Counted from the stretch's first letter, positions 1 to 5,757 are shown. The stretch: 5,757 nt of DNA from Candidatus Aminicenantota bacterium (GCA_003154255.1 PMCY01000078.1:10560-16316); one strand, 5' to 3'. Numbers and translations: made by a program. The notes: generated by a model not told the origin, from the sequence alone.

Positions 1-653
1 GTGAAGATGGGCACGATCCAGGGTTTGAGCTCCTTGCGTTTCTTGAATTCCAGGATGCGGAAGCTCCCCCGCTTCATAATGCGCTCGTACAGCTTCTTGT
101 ACAGCTCGGGCATCACCTTCGGAACTTCGAGCTTGTAGACGAAGTAATCGATGTCCTTGGCGTAACCGAGATCGGCCACGTAGCCGGGCATCCATTCGGT
201 GTTGAAATAGGTGGCGATGGTGGCCCGGTTTTCGAACCCTTCGATCATGAAGCCCTCGGGGTCCTGGTCGGAGAAACCGTAGGGCCCGATGATCTCGGTC
301 ATGCCTTTGGCCCGGCCCCATTCCTCGATGCGGCCGACCAGGGCGTTGACCACCTCACGGTCCTCGGTGGCCTCAATATAGCCGAAACGGACGATCTTGG
401 TGCCCCGGTACTCGTTGAAGCGGCGGTTGATGATGCCCATGATCCGGCCGACGGGTTTTCCCTCGCGGAAGGCCAGAAGCATGATCACGTCGCAGTAATT
501 GAAGGCCTTGTTTTTTTGGGCATTGAAATATTTCTTGTCGTCCATATAAACCGGCGGGACCCAATTGGAGCGCCCGGCCTGGACCTTCTCGGGAAGAAAG
601 ATGAACGTTTTGAGGTCTTTCCGGCCTGCGACTTCGCGGATTTCCAAGCTCAT
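1..653 (-). CDS. GNAT-fold N-acetyltransferase-like protein (3' part outside window)
   Basis: The minus-strand frame opens with ATG at 653-651 and stays open through 217 codons to the window edge; the C-terminus is missing. The protein is soluble, with no signal peptide or membrane segment. It starts MSLEIREVAGRKDL. Near residues 31-50 it has WVPP..MDDKKYFNAQKNKAF, followed by a GNAT-like beta4 strand at about 55-75 (VIMLLAFREGKPVGRIMGII). Then come FGYIEA (90-95) and GPYGFSDQDPEGFMIEGFE (123-141). These resemble a family of roughly 370-390-residue uncharacterised proteins usually annotated as GNAT-like, so about 60 percent is probably present. I do not see the classical R/Q-x-x-G-x-G/A acetyl-CoA loop, so acetyltransferase activity is uncertain and the substrate unknown. 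The start is supported by a Shine-Dalgarno site at 658-666. It is divergent from the membrane operon, so the context says nothing firm about a shared role. Confidence 0.82.
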   Translation of the reverse strand, partial: MSLEIREVAGRKDLKTFIFLPEKVQAGRSNWVPPVYMDDKKYFNAQKNKAFNYCDVIMLLAFREGKPVGRIMGIINRRFNEYRGTKIVRFGYIEATEDREVVNALVGRIEEWGRAKGMTEIIGPYGFSDQDPEGFMIEGFENRATIATYFNTEWMPGYVADLGYAKDIDYFVYKLEVPKVMPELYKKLYERIMKRGSFRILEFKKRKELKPWIVPIF

Positions 654-657
654 GCGC

Positions 658-666
658 TCTCCTTTT
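658..666 (-). promoter_or_regulatory. Ribosome binding site of the GNAT-like gene
   Basis: Read on the minus strand the bases are AAAAGGAGA, four bases before the ATG at 653-651. This is a strong Shine-Dalgarno match at a short but usable spacing, and it fixes the start of the leftward gene. Confidence 0.75.
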
Positions 667-682
667 CCGAGGAAATGTGACA

Positions 683-711
683 TTTATCCTCTTTTCGCGG
701 TTAAAAGTCAA
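683..711 (-). promoter_or_regulatory. Putative sigma-70-type promoter for the GNAT-like gene
   Basis: On the minus strand, TTGACT (711-706) is followed after 17 bp by GATAAA (688-683). The matches to TTGACA and TATAAT are 5/6 and 4/6. A transcript would start near 676 and have a leader of about 23 nt that contains the AAAAGGAGA ribosome binding site. This is a consensus match only. Confidence 0.45.
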
Positions 712-760
712 AGACGAACTCAACCTGGGGCCTTTGAGCCCGCTTCCCTATCGGATAACA

Positions 761-802
761 CAGTGAAAATGCTGTGAATAACCTGTTAAACCCTGTGAAA
801 AA
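761..802 (+). repeat. Four helically phased CTGTGAAAA-like direct repeats upstream of the operon promoter
   Basis: Four degenerate copies occur in tandem: CAGTGAAAAT (761-770), CTGTGAATAA (772-781), CTGTTAAACC (783-792) and CTGTGAAAAA (793-802). Their starts are 11, 11 and 10 bp apart, about one DNA turn, and the last ends 3 bp before the -35 hexamer at 806. That arrangement fits a cooperative transcription-factor site. The second copy contains TGTGAATAA (773-781), which matches the E. coli DnaA-box consensus TTATNCACA read in reverse; 794-802 misses it by one base. CACAG (759-763) and CTGTG (772-776) also form a short inverted repeat, so a dimeric operator is another reading. The bound protein is unknown. 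Confidence 0.5.
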
Positions 803-805
803 CTC

Positions 806-835
806 TTGACAGAAACAATCCCGAAAAAGTATATT
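806..835 (+). promoter_or_regulatory. Putative sigma-70-type promoter of the antiporter-subunit operon
   Basis: A perfect -35 TTGACA (806-811) is followed after 18 bp by TATATT (830-835), which matches TATAAT at 5 of 6 positions. It is the best promoter match in the window and sits in the AT-rich gap ahead of the operon. A start site 6-8 bp downstream of the -10 would fall at about 841-843, only 5-7 nt before the ATG at 848, implying a leaderless or nearly leaderless message. The TTG of the -35 box is itself in frame with the gene. It is unlikely to be the start codon because it lacks a Shine-Dalgarno site and would place the promoter inside the coding region. Confidence 0.6.
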
Positions 836-847
836 CAGGCAACCCCA

Positions 848-2278
848 ATGAACATTGAGACTACAACCCTGCTCACGGTCTTTGTCCCAATCATTGGCTC
901 GTTGACGATCCCGCTCGCCGGCCTGGTCTCGGGCAAGGCGCGGTCGGCCTGGGCCGTTCTTCTGGGCGGCTTCACGGCGGCGCTGCCGCTCCTCCTGATC
1001 CCCACGGCCCTCGGCGGCGGAGAGACCATCGTGCGAAAGGAGTTCGTTCTCGGACTGGACTTCATCCTGGTGATCGACCCGCTGTCGATCTTCATGTCCA
1101 TTGTTTCCTCGTTCGTGGGATTTCTGATCATCCTCTACTCGCTCGGATACATCCGCCACGAGGAAAACCAGAACGAATACTATCTGATGGTCCTTCTCTT
1201 CATCGGGTCGATGATGGGGCTGGTGTTCTCGGCCAACCTGATCTTCCTGTACCTCTTCTGGGAGATCATCGCCATCTGCTGCTGGCGCCTCATCGGTTTC
1301 TACCGATTGAAGGAGTTCGTGAAGAAGGCCGACAAGGCCTTCCTGATGACCTTCTTCGGCGCGGTGGTCATGCTCCTGGGTTTCGTCCAGATCTATGGAC
1401 AGACCGGGACGTTTGACATCACGGCGATGCGCGGAACGATCATCCCGGGGAGCGCCGTGCTGCTCATCCTGTTCGGGATGTTCACCAAGTCGGCGACGGT
1501 ACCGTTGCACACGTGGCTGCCCGACGCCGGCGTGGCCCCGACCACGGTCACGGCCCTGCTCCACGCGGCGGTGCTGGTCAAGATCGGCGTCTACGCCTAC
1601 GCCCGGCTTTTCCTCTATGGCTTCCGCCTGCCGGGCGCCTGGCCCGACGTGATCCCCATCATCGTCGTCGTGTCCAGCCTGATCGCCGCGGGCGCGGCCG
1701 TGGTCGAGACGGACTTCAAGCGCATCCTGGCCTACTCCACGATCTCCCAGCTGGGCTACATCTTCCTGGGCTTCGCCGTGGCCAACGAGGCCGGCATCAA
1801 CGGCTCGCTCCTGTTCATCCTCATGCACGGGCTGGCCAAGGCCGGACTCTTCCTCTGCGCCGGCATCGTCATTCACGCCACCCACAAGCGGGACATCCGC
1901 GAGATGGGCGGATTGATCAAGACCATGCCCATCACGGCGGCCGCCTATCTTCTTTGCGCATTTTCGGTCATCGGGATCCCCCCGTTCGGCGGGTTCTTCT
2001 CCAAGTTCCTGGTGATCATGGGCACGGTCCGGGCCGGGATGATCGCCCTGGCGGCGATCTCCCTGTTCACCGCCGTGCTGACGATGATCTACCTTCTGCG
2101 GGTCTTCGCCCAGGTCTTCCTCGGAGAAGCCAAGGCGCCGGCCCCGGAAAAATCCGGATCGATGGTCTTCGTCGTGGCCCTGCTGGCCGTTCTTTCCCTG
2201 CTCTCCGGCCTGTTCGTATCCTTCCCGGCCAAGCTGGCCGCCGCCGCGACGACCCACATCAGCGGGTGGCTTCGATGA
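848..2278 (+). CDS. Proton-conducting antiporter-like membrane subunit A (NuoL/NuoM/MrpD family)
   Basis: A 476-residue protein with about 14 hydrophobic segments, the length and fold of the NuoM/NuoN/MrpD core. It should lie in the cytoplasmic membrane and move H+ or Na+ as part of a complex I-like or Mbh/Mrp-like machine. The expected charged residues are present: Glu139 in TM5 (LFWEI), Lys214 in TM7 (FTKSATVPLHTWLPDA), His239 and Lys245 in TM8 (LLHAAVLVKIG), His327 and Lys331 in TM11 (MHGLAKAGLF), and Lys386 in TM12 (GGFFSK). The DFKRILAYSTISQLGY signature is at 289-304. TM5 is odd: it reads CCWRLIGF (144-151), where relatives often have CSYLLIGF, placing an Arg at 147. ATG 848 is chosen because TM1 begins at about residue 8; an in-frame TTG at 806 is less likely. 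No Shine-Dalgarno site precedes the ATG. It is the first gene of the operon and overlaps the next gene by 4 bp. Exact subunit naming is uncertain. Confidence 0.9.
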   Translation: MNIETTTLLTVFVPIIGSLTIPLAGLVSGKARSAWAVLLGGFTAALPLLLIPTALGGGETIVRKEFVLGLDFILVIDPLSIFMSIVSSFVGFLIILYSLGYIRHEENQNEYYLMVLLFIGSMMGLVFSANLIFLYLFWEIIAICCWRLIGFYRLKEFVKKADKAFLMTFFGAVVMLLGFVQIYGQTGTFDITAMRGTIIPGSAVLLILFGMFTKSATVPLHTWLPDAGVAPTTVTALLHAAVLVKIGVYAYARLFLYGFRLPGAWPDVIPIIVVVSSLIAAGAAVVETDFKRILAYSTISQLGYIFLGFAVANEAGINGSLLFILMHGLAKAGLFLCAGIVIHATHKRDIREMGGLIKTMPITAAAYLLCAFSVIGIPPFGGFFSKFLVIMGTVRAGMIALAAISLFTAVLTMIYLLRVFAQVFLGEAKAPAPEKSGSMVFVVALLAVLSLLSGLFVSFPAKLAAAATTHISGWLR

Positions 2279-4143
2279 CACCGACGACACTTCTCTGGAC
2301 CATTCTCATCCCGGCGATCGCCGCCGCCCTCCTGGCCCTCGTGCCCAAGGGCGTCAAGTTCGTCCGCGAGATCATCGCCCTGATCGCGGGCGGCGTCTCG
2401 CTCTACCTCGGATTCGCCCTTTTCGCCGTGAAGAACCTGGAGTGGCGCCTGCCCTGGCTGGGCGGCGGAGTGGATTTCGAGCTCCGCCTCTTCCACTTCT
2501 CCAGCTTCATCCTGCTCGGGCTGGCCGGCTTCCTCGTCCTGATCGCCGTCTATTCGACGGTCAAGATGAAGGACCACCCCCACGTCCGGTCCTATTATGC
2601 CCTCGTCTTCCTCTCGGCCGCCCTGGCCAACGGAGCGGTCCTGTCCGACAACTTCGTCCCCCTGGTTTTCTTCTGGGAAGGCCTCCTGGTGACGCTGTAC
2701 GGACTGATCGCCATCGGCCGCAAGGGCGCCAACAAGACGGCCCTCAAGGCCTTCGTGATCAGCGGCTTCTGCGATTTCTGCCTGATCCTGGGCATCGGGA
2801 TCCTGTGGGCCAAGACCGGCACGCTGACCATCTCCAAGATCTCCGTCCATCCCCAGGGCATCCTGGCCGCGGCCTTCATCCTGACCATGATCGGGGCCAT
2901 CGGCAAGGCCGGGGCCATGCCCTTCCACACCTGGATCCCCGACGCGGCCATCGACGCGCCCGTAACTTTCATGGCCTTCATGCCGGCTGCCTTCGAGAAG
3001 CTCCTGGGCATCTACCTGCTGGGCCGGCTGACCCTGGACGTCTTCAAGATCGAGAAGGGCAGCGGGCTCTCCATCCTGATGATGACGATCGGCGCCCTGA
3101 CCATCGTCCTGGCCGTCATGATGGCCCTCATCCAGAAGGACTTCAAGCGGCTGCTCTCCTACCATGCCGTCAGCCAGGTCGGCTACATGATCCTGGGCAT
3201 CGGCACGGGCGTGCCCATCGGCATCGCCGGCGGCCTCTTCCACATGATCAACCACGCCATGTACAAATGCGGGCTGTTCCTGAGCGCCGGCTCGGTCGAA
3301 CACCGTACCGGAACGACCGAGCTGAAAAAGCTCGGCGGCCTGGCCAGGGAAATGCCGCTGACCGCCGTGGGCTTTTCCGTCTGCGCCTTGGCCATTTCCG
3401 GCGTCTGGCCGCTCAACGGCTTCGTCTCCAAAGAGATGATCTTCCACGGGGCCATCGAGTCGGGCTACACTATCTTCGCCATCGCGGCCTGGGTCGGGGC
3501 CATTTTCACCTTCGCCTCGTTCCTCAAGGCCGGCCACTCGGTCTTCTTCGGGAAGAAAAACGAAGAGCGGCCGACGGTCAAGGAAAACTCCTTGGCCCTC
3601 TTCGTTCCCATCCTGATCCTGGCCCTTCTCTGCATTACCTTCGGCGTCTTCAACAAGATGCCTTTGACCCAGTTCATCCAGCCCATCCTGGTCGGCCACG
3701 TCGAAGCCGGCGAATCGATCGATTTTACCGGACACGCCCTGAGCCTGTTCAACCCCATCGCCGGAATCTCCATCGCCTGCCTGCTCCTGGCCCTGGGCCT
3801 GCACGCCTACGGCTGGAAGCGCGGCGGCAAAAAGGCCTACCTGGCCTCGGAGCCCATCCACAAAGCGCCGGTGCTCAAGACCCTTTACGATTGGGCCGAA
3901 AAACGGTTCTTCGACCTCTACGAACAGGGCGTCATCTTCATCCAGGCCCTGTCCCTGGTCCTGTTCAAGGGGATCGACCGGCCCATCGATTTCGTCTTCG
4001 AGAAGGCCGTCACTTCGGTGGGGAGCGCGATGAGCGGCGTCCTGCGCAAGGCCCATACCGGGCGCTATGCCACCTACCTGGCCTGGTGCCTCGGGGGGCT
4101 TCTGGTCATCGCCGCCGTTCTCAGCGTTCTGACCAAGTCATGA
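2275..4143 (+). CDS. NuoL-like antiporter subunit B with C-terminal lateral-helix extension
   Basis: A 622-residue membrane protein, close to the length of complex I NuoL (about 613 in E. coli). Residues 1-460 form the 14-helix antiporter core: Glu135 in TM5 (FFWEGL), Lys211 in TM7 (GKAGAMPFHTWIPDA), Lys242 in TM8 (FEKLLGIYLLGR), DFKRLLSYHAVSQVGY at 289-304, His323/His327/Lys331 in TM11 (HMINHAMYK) and Lys386-Glu387 in TM12 (NGFVSKE). After a further TM near 488-510, residues 530-592 form an amphipathic stretch (KTLYDWAEKRFFDLYEQ onward), then a last TM at 599-618. This is the NuoL plan of a horizontal helix plus anchor helix, which in complex I runs along the neighbouring pump subunits. In TM8 the common HAA is replaced by MPAAFEK, so that His is missing. 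The ATG lies in an ATGA overlap with gene A's stop, with a weak GGGTGG at 2264-2269, implying translational coupling. The reading frame is open far upstream, but that part is Arg/Pro-rich shadow. Confidence 0.9.
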   Translation: MTPTTLLWTILIPAIAAALLALVPKGVKFVREIIALIAGGVSLYLGFALFAVKNLEWRLPWLGGGVDFELRLFHFSSFILLGLAGFLVLIAVYSTVKMKDHPHVRSYYALVFLSAALANGAVLSDNFVPLVFFWEGLLVTLYGLIAIGRKGANKTALKAFVISGFCDFCLILGIGILWAKTGTLTISKISVHPQGILAAAFILTMIGAIGKAGAMPFHTWIPDAAIDAPVTFMAFMPAAFEKLLGIYLLGRLTLDVFKIEKGSGLSILMMTIGALTIVLAVMMALIQKDFKRLLSYHAVSQVGYMILGIGTGVPIGIAGGLFHMINHAMYKCGLFLSAGSVEHRTGTTELKKLGGLAREMPLTAVGFSVCALAISGVWPLNGFVSKEMIFHGAIESGYTIFAIAAWVGAIFTFASFLKAGHSVFFGKKNEERPTVKENSLALFVPILILALLCITFGVFNKMPLTQFIQPILVGHVEAGESIDFTGHALSLFNPIAGISIACLLLALGLHAYGWKRGGKKAYLASEPIHKAPVLKTLYDWAEKRFFDLYEQGVIFIQALSLVLFKGIDRPIDFVFEKAVTSVGSAMSGVLRKAHTGRYATYLAWCLGGLLVIAAVLSVLTKS

Positions 4144-4152
4144 GAGAGGAGG
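4144..4152 (+). promoter_or_regulatory. Ribosome binding site deciding the GTG start of subunit C
   Basis: GAGAGGAGG begins right after the TGA of subunit B and ends 4 nt before the GTG at 4157. It contains a full AGGAGG (4147-4152), the strongest Shine-Dalgarno site in the operon. It supports the rare GTG start, since no ATG lies nearby in frame. Confidence 0.75.
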
Positions 4153-4156
4153 CCCT

Positions 4157-5617
4157 GTGATTTTCCTGTATATCGGTTTGCCTCTGATCGTCGCCGCCCT
4201 CCTGCCCCTTATCGGCCGGGCCTCTAAAAAGCTCCTGCCCGATGTGCTGGGGAACGGCGTCTTCCTCTTCCTGCTCGTCTACGGCCTGACCGGAGCCAAA
4301 TCGCTGATCGGCGGAGGCCCCGTGGTCCAGTCTCTGGACTGGTTCGGGGAGACCGTCGCGCTCAAGGTCGCCGTGGACGGCTTCAGCCTGTTCATGCTCG
4401 CCGTGATCGCCCTGGTCAGCCTGTGCGTGGGCCTCTACTCCATCAGCTACATGGAGCATTACGGCTCCAAGGCCAATTATTACGCCCTGCTGCTGATGAT
4501 GGTCGCCGGGATGAACGGCCTGGTCCTGGTCACCGACCTCTTCCAGATCTATCTCTTCCTCGAAGTGGCCGCCATCGCCTCGTACGCCCTGGTCGCCTTC
4601 GGGCTGGAACACGACGAGCTCGAAGCGGCCTTCAAGTACCTGATGCTGTCCGTCGTGGCCTCGGCCGCGATCCTGGTCTCGATCGCCATCCTGTTCGGGA
4701 TGACCGGCAGCCTGGGCTTCTCCGGGGTGGCCGAAGGCCTGCGGGCGCTCAATGCGCCCGGCGTCGTGGCCATCTGCGCGGCCCTCTTCCTGCTCGGATT
4801 CGGCCTCAAGGCCGCCCTGATCCCCTTCCACGCCTGGCTGCCCGACGCCCACCCGTCGGCGCCGGCCCCCATCTCGGCCATCCTGTCGGGACTGCTGATC
4901 AAGGTCTCGGGCGTTTACGCCATGACCCGCATCTTCTTCCACGTCTTTGGCCTGACCCCGGCCCTCTCCCAGGTTCTGATGTGGATGGGCGCGATCTCCA
5001 TCGTCCTGGCCGCCTTCCTGGCCGTCGGCCAGAAAGACATGAAGCGCATGCTGGCCTATTCCTCGATCAGCCAGGTCGGCTATGTCGTCCTGGGCATAGG
5101 AATCGGCACGCCCCTGGGCATCGCCGGCGGCCTCTTTCATCTGCTCAATCACGCCGTGGCCAAGGGGCTCCTATTCTTGAACAGCGGCTCGATCCAGCAG
5201 GCCACGGGGACGCGCAACCTGGATGAGATGGGCGGGCTGGCCAAGCGTATGCCCATCACGGCCGCGACCAACCTGATCGGCTCGCTGTCGATCTCGGGCG
5301 TTCCGCCGCTGGGCGGCTTCTGGTCCAAACTCCTCATCATCATCGCCCTGGTCCAGTCCCATGAAATGCTCCTGGCGGTGATTGCCGTTCTGGCCAGCGT
5401 CCTGACCTTGTGGTATTACCTGATCATCCAGCGCCAGGCCTTCTTCGGCCGGCTCAACGAACGGTGGGCCGCGGTCAAGGAAGCGCCATTTTGGATGTCG
5501 GCGGCGTCGGTCATCCTGGCCCTCATCTGCCTGGGGCTGGGGATCGTCTTCTCCGCCGTCATCACCTCTTGGATCCAGCCCGCAGCGGACGGCCTGGCCA
5601 AGGGAATGGGGATGTAA
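4157..5617 (+). CDS. MrpD/MbhH-like antiporter membrane subunit C
   Basis: A 486-residue protein with about 14 hydrophobic segments, matching MrpD, MbhH and NuoN/M in length. It starts at GTG behind a strong AGGAGG (MIFLYIGLPLIVAALLPLIG, TM1). Ion-path residues are complete: Glu136 in TM5 (LFLEVAAIASYALVAFG), Lys218 in TM7 (GLKAALIPFHAWLPDAH), Lys249 in TM8 (GLLIKVSGVYAMTR), His328/His332/Lys336 in TM11 (HLLNHAVAK) and Lys391 in TM12 (LGGFWSK). The signature DMKRMLAYSSISQVGY lies at 294-309. The HPSAPAPISAILSG stretch after TM7 is typical of MrpD/MbhH-type subunits, so I favour that branch over NuoM. In Mbh and Mrp complexes this subunit is a main pump unit in the cytoplasmic membrane. It sits 13 bp after B and 3 bp before the MbhD-like gene, the latter fitting an Mrp/Mbh-type module. 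The transported ion cannot be told from sequence alone. Confidence 0.9.
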   Translation: MIFLYIGLPLIVAALLPLIGRASKKLLPDVLGNGVFLFLLVYGLTGAKSLIGGGPVVQSLDWFGETVALKVAVDGFSLFMLAVIALVSLCVGLYSISYMEHYGSKANYYALLLMMVAGMNGLVLVTDLFQIYLFLEVAAIASYALVAFGLEHDELEAAFKYLMLSVVASAAILVSIAILFGMTGSLGFSGVAEGLRALNAPGVVAICAALFLLGFGLKAALIPFHAWLPDAHPSAPAPISAILSGLLIKVSGVYAMTRIFFHVFGLTPALSQVLMWMGAISIVLAAFLAVGQKDMKRMLAYSSISQVGYVVLGIGIGTPLGIAGGLFHLLNHAVAKGLLFLNSGSIQQATGTRNLDEMGGLAKRMPITAATNLIGSLSISGVPPLGGFWSKLLIIIALVQSHEMLLAVIAVLASVLTLWYYLIIQRQAFFGRLNERWAAVKEAPFWMSAASVILALICLGLGIVFSAVITSWIQPAADGLAKGMGM

Positions 5618-5620
5618 GCC

Positions 5621-5757
5621 ATGATCCTGCAATATGCTCTGCTTATCGGACTGGTCCTCTTCTCCGTCCTGGCCGTCCTGGCCAAGGACCTGATCAAGGC
5701 CGCCATCGCCCTGGCCGTCGGCAGCCTCCTGCTGGGGATCATCTTCTTCCGCATGGG
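5621..5757 (+). CDS. MbhD/DUF4040-like small membrane subunit (cut by right edge)
   Basis: ATG at 5621 lies 3 bp after the stop of subunit C, with a modest GGGGA at 5608-5612. Forty-five codons are visible: one hydrophobic helix (MILQYALLIGLVLFSVLAVL), the polar AKDLIKAAIALAVGS and a second helix (LLLGIIFFRM). The pattern of a short TM, (K/R)DxxKAAI, then a G-containing helix ending in FF recalls the MbhD (DUF4040) subunit of membrane-bound hydrogenases and the matching C-terminal domain of MrpA. The expected next motif (a FELSVGAGL-like segment) lies outside the window, so the assignment rests on the N-terminus and on its position behind an MrpD/MbhH-like gene. If right, it helps form the Mrp-type ion module and should be followed by MbhE/MrpB/MrpC-like genes. 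Confidence 0.7.
   Translation, partial: MILQYALLIGLVLFSVLAVLAKDLIKAAIALAVGSLLLGIIFFRM

Noticed and set aside
728..741. Short GGGC/GCCC hairpin in the divergent gap as a terminator
   Set aside because: The stem is only 4 bp, no T-run follows it, and both flanking genes point away from it.
773..802. DnaA-box-like sites as evidence of a chromosomal replication origin
   Set aside because: Only one 9-mer fits the consensus and one misses by a base. There is no dnaA, dnaN or AT-rich unwinding element nearby, so an origin call is not supported; the array is kept as a regulatory repeat.
1513..2274. In-frame upstream extension of subunit B reaching back to 1513, suggesting a larger fusion protein
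   Set aside because: This part is Arg/Gly/Pro-rich and overlaps the well-supported subunit A frame. The hydrophobic protein only begins at the ATG at 2275.
701..2290. Long minus-strand open frame (529 codons) opposite subunit A
   Set aside because: It is antisense to a clear membrane protein gene. Its product is an Asp/Glu/Gln/His/Arg-rich low-complexity chain typical of antisense frames in GC-rich genes, with no family signature.
2089..4056. Long minus-strand open frame (655 codons) opposite subunit B
   Set aside because: Same shadow composition; stops are rare on this frame because codons of the real gene end in G or C. There is no Shine-Dalgarno site or recognisable domain.
2442..4160. 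Second plus-strand frame of 572 codons inside subunit B
   Set aside because: It is an Arg/Pro/His-rich out-of-frame translation of the real gene, with no membrane segments or motifs.
4121..5152. Minus-strand open frame (343 codons) opposite subunit C
   Set aside because: It is a shadow of the plus-strand gene, very rich in Gly, Asp, Gln and Glu, with no domain recognised.

Overview
The window shows a divergent pair of transcription units from a GC-rich bacterium. On the left, one leftward gene, cut by the window edge, encodes a soluble GNAT-fold protein. An AT-richer gap of about 190 bp follows. The rest, to the right edge, is a tightly packed rightward operon of membrane proteins. The taxon cannot be fixed from the sequence. 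The sigma-70-type promoter shape and Shine-Dalgarno sites say Bacteria. The mix of complex I-like and Mrp/Mbh-like subunits suggests an anaerobe with a group 4 [NiFe]-hydrogenase-related or similar ferredoxin-linked ion pump; Aminicenantes or Acidobacteria-like lineages are only a guess.

Layout: (1) bases 1-653, minus strand: N-terminal 217 residues of a GNAT-like protein. (2) 654-847: divergent promoter region, with a leftward promoter and Shine-Dalgarno site, four helically spaced CTGTGAAAA-like repeats and a rightward TTGACA/TATATT promoter lying almost on top of the first start codon. (3) 848-2278: antiporter-like subunit A (476 aa). (4) 2275-4143: NuoL-like subunit B (622 aa) with a C-terminal lateral-helix extension. 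(5) 4157-5617: MrpD/MbhH-like subunit C (486 aa). (6) 5621 to the right edge: start of a small MbhD/DUF4040-like subunit. The junctions are a 4-bp overlap, a 13-bp gap and a 3-bp gap, so A, B, C and the MbhD-like gene are almost certainly one transcript.

The three large proteins are paralogous members of the proton-conducting antiporter family (NuoL/M/N, MrpA/D, MbhH). Each keeps the expected buried charged residues: Glu in TM5, Lys in TM7, Lys in TM8, His/Lys in TM11 and Lys in TM12. Together with a stand-alone MbhD-like subunit they look like the ion-translocating arm of a modular respiratory complex. The catalytic arm (hydrogenase, ferredoxin- or formate-oxidising subunits) is not in the window, so the electron donor and the pumped ion are unknown. 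No RNA genes, mobile elements, CRISPR arrays or clear terminators were seen.
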